Made by a program: the position numbers and the translations under genes. From Mixta hanseatica (GTDB lineage Bacteria; Pseudomonadota; Gammaproteobacteria; Enterobacterales; Enterobacteriaceae), in NCBI RefSeq assembly GCF_023517775.1, contig NZ_CP082904.1, forward strand, positions 2,480,001 through 2,544,000: a stretch of 64,000 nucleotides of DNA, given 5' to 3'. Below are positions 57,631 through 64,000 of the stretch, piece by piece; the first letter of the stretch is position 1, and each line of letters opens with the position of its first letter. The notes below the pieces were generated by a model, which ran no database searches, was not told where the DNA came from, and worked only from the letters and a program-made list of their open reading frames with translations.

Positions 57631-59067
57631 TCAGGCGAGACGTTGAAAGGTTGCTACCTTATTATCCGTCTTGCCCTCATCAGAACGCGGCGTAACCGCG
57701 CGTAAATCCTGCAGGAAGCTTTCACGCCAGTGGCTAATGTCGTTCTTGCGTAAAATATCCATCATGTCGTTATAGCGCGAGATACGCTCGGTGCGTGACA
57801 TAGTTAGCGCTTTATCCAGCGCCGCGGCTACTTCATCACGGTCATACGGGTTGACGATCAGCGCTGAGGTCAGCTCGTTCGCCGCACCAGCAAAACGCGA
57901 CAGTACCAGCACCCCTGGATCTTCAGGGTCCTGGGCCGCCACATACTCTTTCGCTACCAGGTTCATCCCGTCACGCAGCGGCGTAATCAGCGCGACATCG
58001 GTCAGGCGGAAAATTTTCATCAACAGGCGACGATCGAAATGCTGGTTCAGATAGTAGAGCGGCGTCCAGCCCAGCGTGCCGTATTTACCGTTGATGCGCC
58101 CTGCTTCCGTCTCCAGCTGGTGACGAATATCCTGATACGCCTGTACGTCGCCGCGTGAGGTTGGCGCAATCTGCGAGTAACGAATTTTGCCCCGATGCTG
58201 CGGATAGTTCTCCAGCAACGCCTCATAGGCGAGGAAACGTTCCGGCAAACCTTTAGAATAGTCCAGACGCTCGCAGGCAATGATGTTTTTCGCATCGCCC
58301 AGTTCGCGTTTCATCGCCGCCATCTTCGGCGGCAGCGGACCTTCCGCCATCTCTTTGATGCTGTCCGGCTCGATACCGATCGGATAAACCTCGGTGGCAA
58401 AGGTGTTACCAAAGGCGCGATGCAGCTTCGGCCCTTTATCCTGTACCTGCGTCAGCAGCGCCATACACTCCAGGAACGCCTGACGATCGTTTTCCGTCTG
58501 GAAGCCCAGCAGATCGTAGTCAGAGAGCATTTCCAGCAGCTCTTTATGCGGCGGCAGCGCGTTGAAAATTTCAGGCGTTGGGAAAGGAATATGCAGGAAG
58601 AAACCAATGCGGTTATTCACGCCGCGTTTGCGTAGTTCGGCAGCAAACGGCAACAGGTGGTAATCGTGGATCCACAGAATATCGTCAGGCTCGATGAGCG
58701 GTATCAGGCGTTCTGCCAATAGTTCATTCACATGACAATAACCGTCCCACGCTTCACGCTGGAACTGCACTAAATCGAGACGGTAATGGAAGGCGGGCCA
58801 AATAACAGTATTAGAGAACTGACAATAATAGAGATCGTAATCATTTTGATTGAGAGGGAAAGAGGCGTAGGTAATGCCTTCCTGTTTAACAATGTCGATC
58901 TCTTCGTTATCTTCTTCACTAATGGCGCTAATTTCGCCATTCCAGCCGAACCATAATCCACCGGTAGTTTTCAGCGCATCCAGGATGCCAACCGCCAGGC
59001 CACCGGCGCTGGCTTTGGATCCATCTGGTACAGCGATACGGTTAGATACGACTACTAAGCGACTCAT
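57631..59067 (-). CDS. otsA: Trehalose-6-phosphate synthase OtsA
   Basis: A 478-residue GT20 (GT-B fold) enzyme that joins UDP-glucose and glucose-6-phosphate. Characteristic segments: LVVVSNRIAVPDG, GGLAVGILDAL, WIHDYHLLP, RLDYSKGLPERFLAYE and TPLRDGMNLVAKEYVA. The start overlaps the end of otsB by 26 bases, as in E. coli, so the two are co-translated. Gives the osmoprotectant trehalose together with OtsB. Confidence 0.98.
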   Translation of the reverse strand: MSRLVVVSNRIAVPDGSKASAGGLAVGILDALKTTGGLWFGWNGEISAISEEDNEEIDIVKQEGITYASFPLNQNDYDLYYCQFSNTVIWPAFHYRLDLVQFQREAWDGYCHVNELLAERLIPLIEPDDILWIHDYHLLPFAAELRKRGVNNRIGFFLHIPFPTPEIFNALPPHKELLEMLSDYDLLGFQTENDRQAFLECMALLTQVQDKGPKLHRAFGNTFATEVYPIGIEPDSIKEMAEGPLPPKMAAMKRELGDAKNIIACERLDYSKGLPERFLAYEALLENYPQHRGKIRYSQIAPTSRGDVQAYQDIRHQLETEAGRINGKYGTLGWTPLYYLNQHFDRRLLMKIFRLTDVALITPLRDGMNLVAKEYVAAQDPEDPGVLVLSRFAGAANELTSALIVNPYDRDEVAAALDKALTMSRTERISRYNDMMDILRKNDISHWRESFLQDLRAVTPRSDEGKTDNKVATFQRLA

Positions 59068-59857
59068 AACCTTGACTCCTTACCGACGTTGTCTTGTCTT
59101 GATCTAGTTGTAATTTAATTTGCTCCAGCCAGGCATAGACATCATTCACCCCTTTCAGGCGAAAGTGCGCCTCGCTTGAGCCTTCACCGACTTTAACGGA
59201 TATGCCCTGCAGCGCATTGACTGCACGGAATCCTTTTTCATCCGTCAAATCATCACCAATAAATACCGGGATACGTCCGGCAAACGGCGCTTCTCCCATA
59301 AATGCCTTGATCGCTTCGCCTTTATCCACACCCTGTGGCTTTATCTCCACAACACATTTACCCGGCTGCAGCGCCAGCGTCGGAAAGCGTTCAACCAGCT
59401 TGTGAGCCAGCTGCATCACTTCGTCTTCATACTGCACGGCACGGCGATAGTGCAACGCAAACGCCATGCCTTTGGTTTCCAACTGCGTGCCCGGCCACTG
59501 CGCCATGGCGTTATGCAGCGTATCGCTCAGTTCCTGCCCCATAGAGGCAGGCAAAGAGATACGATGCAACTCGCCGCTGGCATCGCGTCGTTCAGCGCCG
59601 TGTACGCCAGCCGCCGGCGCCCGTAACGGGGCGGCCAGCATATCCAGCTCGTGAATCGGTCGTCCGGAGACTAACGCCAGCGCGCCATCGCTTAAGCGAG
59701 AGAGCGCCTGTAACGTATCTCGCACCGGATCGGGAATAAAAGCTTCATCGGGACGCGACTGAATAGCAGCCAGCGTACCGTCAACATCAAAGAAGAATGC
59801 GTAGAGGCCGCCGCTCAGGGAAGGTAATACGTGGTTTTCTGCTGCTACGGTTTTCAC
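59042..59857 (-). CDS. otsB: Trehalose-6-phosphate phosphatase OtsB
   Basis: A 271-residue HAD-family phosphatase: nucleophile motif FFFDVDGTLA, motif II LVSGRP, and motif III/IV VFIGDDLTDE. The GTG at 59857 is chosen because the perfect RBS AGGAGGAAG lies directly upstream; the 20 codons further out do not match the family. First gene of otsBA, expected to be induced by osmotic stress and stationary phase in relatives. Confidence 0.96.
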   Translation of the reverse strand: MKTVAAENHVLPSLSGGLYAFFFDVDGTLAAIQSRPDEAFIPDPVRDTLQALSRLSDGALALVSGRPIHELDMLAAPLRAPAAGVHGAERRDASGELHRISLPASMGQELSDTLHNAMAQWPGTQLETKGMAFALHYRRAVQYEDEVMQLAHKLVERFPTLALQPGKCVVEIKPQGVDKGEAIKAFMGEAPFAGRIPVFIGDDLTDEKGFRAVNALQGISVKVGEGSSEAHFRLKGVNDVYAWLEQIKLQLDQDKTTSVRSQGYESLSSRI

Positions 59858-60187
59858 ACTCTTCCTCCTGCTCGGATTAACGCGGTTAACCTGACGAAAA
59901 CGCCATCGGTAACGCACGTAGAACGTTTGATGCAGCAGAAGGAGGCGATTCTGGGCAGGTTTACAGCGCGGCTAAATGAGACAAGTGGCACAATGCTGGA
60001 TAGCTAATGATGGCGACTCTCCCCGGGTTGACCTGTTGCCTGGTCGGCCCTGAGCCGACTGCCCATCTCGCATCACTTCATGCGGACATCGTACCAAACC
60101 AGTATAGTCGCCCTTTCCGGCTTCGCCAGCCACAGGTCAATTTTCAGAACAGACTGAATTTTGCAAAAAAAGATGGACTTTGTCAGT
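59858..60187. other. Gap upstream of otsB with a structured stretch
   Basis: No gene. On either strand two hairpins are seen: GTCGGC/GCCGAC (60043-60059) and CGCAT/ATGCG (60069-60084), next to a C/G-rich run. This could be a small RNA or the end of the yedK transcript. The otsBA promoter should also be here but no clear boxes were found. Confidence 0.4.
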
Positions 60188-60871
60188 TCAGCAGAGCGGA
60201 TCCGCGATGGCCTCCACCAATTCAGGCTGTTGATGATGCGGATTGCCTACCGCCCGGCTGACGGGATGCCAGCTAAACTGCTGGGGATCCAGCGCCGCCT
60301 GTTCCACCAGCTCGCTGGCGCGTTGGGCGCTGGTAGCGGGATGCAGCCATTCGCTGACGGCTGAAGCCTCCAGCACCAGGGGCCGCCTGTCGTGCAGAGC
60401 AACCATGCCGCGATCGCTGGCGGCGGTGATAATTACAAAGCCTTCTTTTTCCTGCTGGCGGGCGTAAGGCGCATGGCCTATTGCCGCAAAAAAGAGCGGT
60501 TGGCGCTGACGGTGATAGATGTAATACGGCTGTTTTTTATCGCCTTCGCGTTTCCATTCATACCAGCCGTCGGCCATGACCACTGCCCGGCCGTGCTGCC
60601 ACAGCGGGCGAAACATTTTGCTTTCTGCTGCCGTCTCTACTCGGGCATTAATTAATGGCGCTTTATGCCACCAGGGCGGTGCATAGCCCCAGAAAACCGG
60701 ATCGAGATGCAGCGCATCATCGCGATGATTCAGCAACAGCACATGACTGCCGGGCGCAACGTTATAGCGCCCGATCGGCTGCTCATCCCAGGCTATATTG
60801 CGTTCGGCCTGACCCTCAAGCGCTGACAGCCAGACTTCGCGTGATTGAATTTGAGTAAAACGTCCGCACAT
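60188..60871 (-). CDS. yedK: SRAP (HMCES/YedK) family protein
   Basis: A 227-residue protein of the SOS-response-associated peptidase family. The start MCGRFTQ provides the catalytic Cys2 after Met removal, which forms a thiazolidine cross-link with abasic sites in single-stranded DNA. Other active-site segments are RYNVAPGS, WGYAPPWWH, NARVET, CxGWYEW-like MADGWYEWKR and ALHDRRPLVL with the conserved His. RBS AAAGGAGGCG. No LexA box is visible upstream. Confidence 0.92.
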   Translation of the reverse strand: MCGRFTQIQSREVWLSALEGQAERNIAWDEQPIGRYNVAPGSHVLLLNHRDDALHLDPVFWGYAPPWWHKAPLINARVETAAESKMFRPLWQHGRAVVMADGWYEWKREGDKKQPYYIYHRQRQPLFFAAIGHAPYARQQEKEGFVIITAASDRGMVALHDRRPLVLEASAVSEWLHPATSAQRASELVEQAALDPQQFSWHPVSRAVGNPHHQQPELVEAIADPLC

Positions 60872-60911
60872 AGCGCCTCCTTTATAGTGCAGTATAGAAG
60901 GCGCCAGCAAA

Positions 60912-61442
60912 TCAGGCGGCGGCGCGCCAGTTCTGTACGATTTCCGCGGTGCTGGCGACCTGCACCGCATTGCCCGGCAGGATCAGATTAGCCCATACCT
61001 CATTATGCTGCTCAATCAGCTGTTCTGCCGTAGCCCAGCGCCGATTGGAGGTAGTATGCGCATCCGCCGCCACGCAAATGCCGTATCCCTTGCTGCTGCC
61101 GACTTTAATGGTGGTATCCACGCAGTAGTCGGTCGCGCAGCCGCAGATAACAAAGGAAGTGGCGTTAAGCTGTTGCAACAGCGCATCAAGCTCGGTATTC
61201 CAGAAGCTGTCACACGCCTCTTTATTAATGTAGCGTGCGCCCGGCGGCTGACTGAGTTCCGGCAAGATTTGCCAGGCCTCGCTGCCGGGCTGCATGTCAT
61301 GATCCAGATGCTGAATAAAAATAGTCTGTTCGGCCGCGGCAATCAGCTGATTAATAGCAGCGGCGCGCCCGGCCCGATCGAAACGCGGCGTAGTAAAAAC
61401 GCCGTTTTGCATATCAACCACAATCACTATACGTGCAGACAT
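60912..61442 (-). CDS. Isochorismatase-family cysteine hydrolase
   Basis: A 176-residue protein with the superfamily catalytic set: Asp10 in VVDMQNGVF, Lys74 in INKEACDSF, and Cys in GCATDYCVDTT. Unlike YecD in this window, the nucleophilic Cys is present, so it should be an active amidase or similar hydrolase. The substrate is unknown; related proteins act on nicotinamide, carbamoyl compounds or isochorismate. It lies 41 nt upstream of yedK on the same strand and may be co-transcribed. Confidence 0.88.
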   Translation of the reverse strand: MSARIVIVVDMQNGVFTTPRFDRAGRAAAINQLIAAAEQTIFIQHLDHDMQPGSEAWQILPELSQPPGARYINKEACDSFWNTELDALLQQLNATSFVICGCATDYCVDTTIKVGSSKGYGICVAADAHTTSNRRWATAEQLIEQHNEVWANLILPGNAVQVASTAEIVQNWRAAA

Positions 61443-61512
61443 AACAGTTTCTCAGAGAGAGAGGGAAGCTTCATCTTCTCTAATGGTTGAGGTCGCGGTC
61501 AATCCCTGCCGA

Positions 61513-62466
61513 TCATAATTTCGCCTGCGTACCCTGAGGCGGCTGGGTGCCAACAATACGCGGCATCACTTCGCGCATCAGCGCCATAAACTGACGCAGG
61601 CGGGCCGGATAGTAGCTGGCATAGGGATAGAGCAGGTAAACCGGCAGCGGTGGCGCCTGCCACTCAGGCGCCAGCTGCCGCAGACGCTGCGCTTGCAAAT
61701 CTTCTTTCACCACCCATGAAGAGAGCATCGCCGCGCCCAGTCCGATCAGCGCCGCGCGCCGTACCGCATACAGGCTGTCGCTGCTCAGACGCGGTGTGAC
61801 AGGAAACTGAACATGCTCGCCGCTGTGCGTATGGGTTAGCAGCACCTCATTACGATAAAATATATTCAGCGCCAGCCAGGGCAGCTGCGCCAAATCTTGC
61901 ACCTGTTGCACCGGCGGATACTGCCGCAGCAAATCGGGCGCGGCGACCACAATACGCGGCACCTCTGCTAACAACACGGCAACTACCGACGGATCGGTAA
62001 TATCGCCGACGTGGATCGCGCAGTCGATGCCCTCGGCAATAAAGTCGGGCGTATGGTCGTTTAGCGTCCATTCGATACGGGTATGCGGATAACGTTGTAA
62101 ATAGTCGCCTAACGGCGCGATCAGCTGATCCTGACCAAAAGCGTGCGGCGCACGCACGCGCAGAATGCCTACCGGCTCGTCGCTAACCGCATGTAGATCG
62201 TCCTCCAGCAGCAGCCACTGTTCCGTCAGGCGACGCGCATGTTGATAACAGCGTTCGCCGTCATCGGTCAGCTTCATGGTATGAGTAGTGCGCTGAATTA
62301 AACGCGCGCCAAGCAACTCTTCCAGCGCGCGTAAGCGTCGGCTTACTGTCGGCTGGCTGGTTTGCATCTGCGCCGCCGCCGCCGATAAGCTGCCGCTTTC
62401 CACAATGCGTACAAAGGTATGCAGCAGCGTTATACGATCGGTACTGCCTGAGCTAAGTTCTTTCAT
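61513..62466 (-). CDS. LysR-family transcriptional regulator
   Basis: A 317-residue LTTR: N-terminal winged HTH (LLHTFVRIVESGSLSAAAAQ, then PTVSRRLRALEELLG) and a periplasmic-binding-like effector domain. The start is the ATG at 62466 (MKELSSGSTDR), chosen from the HTH position; no clear RBS. It is divergent from an MFS transporter gene, so control of that gene and of itself is the likely role. The inducer is unknown. Confidence 0.92.
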   Translation of the reverse strand: MKELSSGSTDRITLLHTFVRIVESGSLSAAAAQMQTSQPTVSRRLRALEELLGARLIQRTTHTMKLTDDGERCYQHARRLTEQWLLLEDDLHAVSDEPVGILRVRAPHAFGQDQLIAPLGDYLQRYPHTRIEWTLNDHTPDFIAEGIDCAIHVGDITDPSVVAVLLAEVPRIVVAAPDLLRQYPPVQQVQDLAQLPWLALNIFYRNEVLLTHTHSGEHVQFPVTPRLSSDSLYAVRRAALIGLGAAMLSSWVVKEDLQAQRLRQLAPEWQAPPLPVYLLYPYASYYPARLRQFMALMREVMPRIVGTQPPQGTQAKL

Positions 62467-62520
62467 ACGTTGAGTGTATAACAGTTTTACTTCGATGATA
62501 GCTACCCGCCGGCGCGGCAA

Positions 62521-62547
62521 AAGCGAAAAATAGCGCTACTTTCGCTT
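62521..62547. promoter_or_regulatory. Candidate operator between the LysR gene and the MFS gene
   Basis: Inverted repeat AAGCGAAA (62521-62528) / TTTCGCTT (62540-62547), 14 bp before the MFS start codon. Its position in the divergent gap suggests a regulator site, though it does not follow the exact T-N11-A form. Confidence 0.4.
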
Positions 62548-62561
62548 CCGGAGATATTGTT

Positions 62562-63758
62562 ATGTCGACCGTTACGGCTTCTTCCCCTACGGACATGGCT
62601 GGCCTGTCACGCAAATCACAGTTCCTGCTGGCCAGTGGCGCCGGGCTTAGCGTCGCGTCTATTTATTACAGTCAGCCGATGCTGGGCATTATGGGCAGCA
62701 GTTTTCATACCGGCGTTAGCCAAACCGGGCTGGTGCCGACCCTGACTCAGCTGGGCTATGCGCTGGGGATCTTATTTCTGACGCCGTTAGGCGACCGCTA
62801 CGATCGCCGTCATATTATTTTGCTGAAAGGCCTGCTGCTGACCTTAATGCTATTGCTGTGCAGCGTTACCGGCACCTGGAACATGCTGTTGCTGAGCAGT
62901 CTGGCGATTGGCCTGATGGCTACCGTGGCGCAAGACATTATTCCAGCGGCGGCGGCGCTGGCTACGGATCGGCAGCGCGGCAAAACGGTCGGTACGGTGA
63001 TGACCGGTTTGTTGGCCGGCATTTTACTGTCGCGGGTAGTGAGCGGCGCGGTGGCCGACGCGTTTGGCTGGCGCAGCATGTATGCCGCCGCCGCGTTAGG
63101 CGTGCTGCTGATTACCCTGGCGATCTGGCAGGCGCTGCCGCGTTTTACCCCCGCTTCGCGCCTCTCTTATCTGGCGCTGCTGCGCTCGCTGGGCCAGCTG
63201 TGGCTACAGCATGGCGCGCTGCGCCGCGCCGCGCTGGCGCAGGGGTTGCTTTCCATTGCGTTCAGCGCCTTTTGGTCAACGCTGGCGCTGATGCTGGCCG
63301 AACGTTATCAGTTGGGCAGCGCTACCGCCGGCGCCTTCGGGCTGGCAGGCGCCGCGGGCGCGCTGGCCGCGCCGATTGCTGGCGCCATCGCCGATCGTCA
63401 TGGACCGCACCAGGTGACGCGGGTGGGCTCGGCGCTGGTGATGCTCTCGTTTGCGCTGATGTTTGTTATGCCGCTGCTGTCGCCGCCGGTCCAGCTGGCG
63501 GTGATTGTGATTAGCGCGGTAGGCTTTGATTTGGGTTTACAGGCCACGCTGATTGCTCACCAGTCGCTGGTTTATGGACTGGATCCGGCTGCCCGCAGCC
63601 GCCTGAACGCGGTAATGTTTACGGTGATATTTATTGGCATGGCCAGCGGTTCTATCCTCGGCAGTCAGGCCTTAGCGTTAGCGGGCTGGACCGGCGTAGT
63701 GGTGTTGGCCACGCTGGCATCTGCGGGCGGCCTGATACTGCGTCTGCGCAGCCGATAA
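62562..63758 (+). CDS. MFS transporter (YnfM/YgaY-like)
   Basis: A 398-residue inner-membrane protein with about 12 helices. The loop 2-3 motif is LGDRYDRRHIIL and a repeat appears in the second half (IAGAIADRHGPHQV). Related carriers export small hydrophilic compounds or drugs. RBS TCCGGAGATATTGTT. It is divergent from the LysR regulator, which probably controls it. Substrate unknown. Confidence 0.9.
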   Translation: MSTVTASSPTDMAGLSRKSQFLLASGAGLSVASIYYSQPMLGIMGSSFHTGVSQTGLVPTLTQLGYALGILFLTPLGDRYDRRHIILLKGLLLTLMLLLCSVTGTWNMLLLSSLAIGLMATVAQDIIPAAAALATDRQRGKTVGTVMTGLLAGILLSRVVSGAVADAFGWRSMYAAAALGVLLITLAIWQALPRFTPASRLSYLALLRSLGQLWLQHGALRRAALAQGLLSIAFSAFWSTLALMLAERYQLGSATAGAFGLAGAAGALAAPIAGAIADRHGPHQVTRVGSALVMLSFALMFVMPLLSPPVQLAVIVISAVGFDLGLQATLIAHQSLVYGLDPAARSRLNAVMFTVIFIGMASGSILGSQALALAGWTGVVVLATLASAGGLILRLRSR

Positions 63759-63834
63759 TGCGTTGCCTGTGGCTGGTGCCTCAGGCGTCAGCCGCTACAC
63801 TGAGAGAAGAGTCTCTTTCACCAGTGGAGGCAGT

Positions 63835-64000
63835 ATGGCTGTTTACGATAAGCAAAATTTTCCCGTAGAAAAGGTGCGCAAATATCTGGAGCCGGGACCG
63901 GTGGTTCTGGTGACATCTAGCTGGGAAAACCAGAGCGATATTATGACGCTTGGCTGGCATACCATTCTGGAATTTTCTCCTTCGCTGCTGGGTTGCATGA
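63835..64000 (+). CDS. Flavin reductase-like (flavoredoxin) family protein, N-terminal part
   Basis: The first 55 codons are in the window; the gene continues beyond it. The translated start MAVYDKQNFPVEKVRKYLEP is followed by PVVLVTSSWENQSDIMTLGWH, which fits the FMN-binding flavin reductase-like domain (V-T-s...g..ni...w). ATG at 63835 with RBS AGTGGAGGC. Confidence 0.75.
   Translation, partial: MAVYDKQNFPVEKVRKYLEPGPVVLVTSSWENQSDIMTLGWHTILEFSPSLLGCM

Overview
The window is a chromosomal segment of a gammaproteobacterium of the order Enterobacterales, most likely family Erwiniaceae (Pantoea, Mixta or Erwinia-like). Two things point there. The backbone order matches the E. coli region pykA - lpxM - mepM - znuACB - ruvBAC - yebC - nudB - aspS - yecD - yecE - cmoAB - cutC - yecM - argS - flhEAB - cheZYBR - receptors - cheWA - motBA - flhCD - otsAB. 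A desferrioxamine operon (dfoJAC plus an MFS exporter) of the type known from Pantoea and Erwinia sits between pykA and lpxM. Taxonomy is inferred from gene content, not from a marker-gene comparison.

Layout. 1-165 is the end of pykA. 461-7322 is the siderophore operon: a CRP palindrome and a promoter with a Fur-like box, then dfoJ, dfoA, dfoC, a strong intra-operon terminator and the exporter. 7414-18056 holds lpxM, mepM, divergent znuA and znuCB with a Zur box, ruvB/ruvA (LexA box), ruvC, yebC, nudB and aspS. 18372-22838 holds yecD, yecE and cmoAB, interrupted by an AT-richer two-gene unit (19866-20824) that looks like an orphan type VI secretion metallopeptidase effector with its lipoprotein immunity protein. 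22981-31753 is an accessory block in place of the torZ/torY region of E. coli. It contains a DUF4385 gene, gldA, a secreted YD-repeat-like protein, and a compact phage-derived cassette (beta-helix protein, holin and T4-type lysozyme, divergent from a CI-like repressor). About 2.6 kb of AT-rich, gene-poor sequence with small or broken ORFs follows.

31767-36775 holds cutC (with a likely MicL sRNA in its 3' end), a PatB/MalY-type C-S lyase, yecM, a small membrane protein and argS. A family 25 glycosyltransferase is inserted before the flagellar/chemotaxis block (38139-56585), which contains three tandem chemoreceptors with partly near-identical signalling domains. A long regulatory region with a second perfect CRP palindrome lies upstream of flhDC. 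The window ends with otsBA (trehalose), a yedK-type SRAP protein, an isochorismatase-like hydrolase, a LysR regulator divergent from an MFS transporter, and the start of a flavin reductase-like gene.

The genes fall into functional modules: iron and zinc acquisition, recombination/SOS repair, tRNA modification and charging, motility and chemotaxis, and osmoprotection. The parts least like a standard chromosome are the lysis/beta-helix cassette with its own repressor and the toxin/immunity-like pair.
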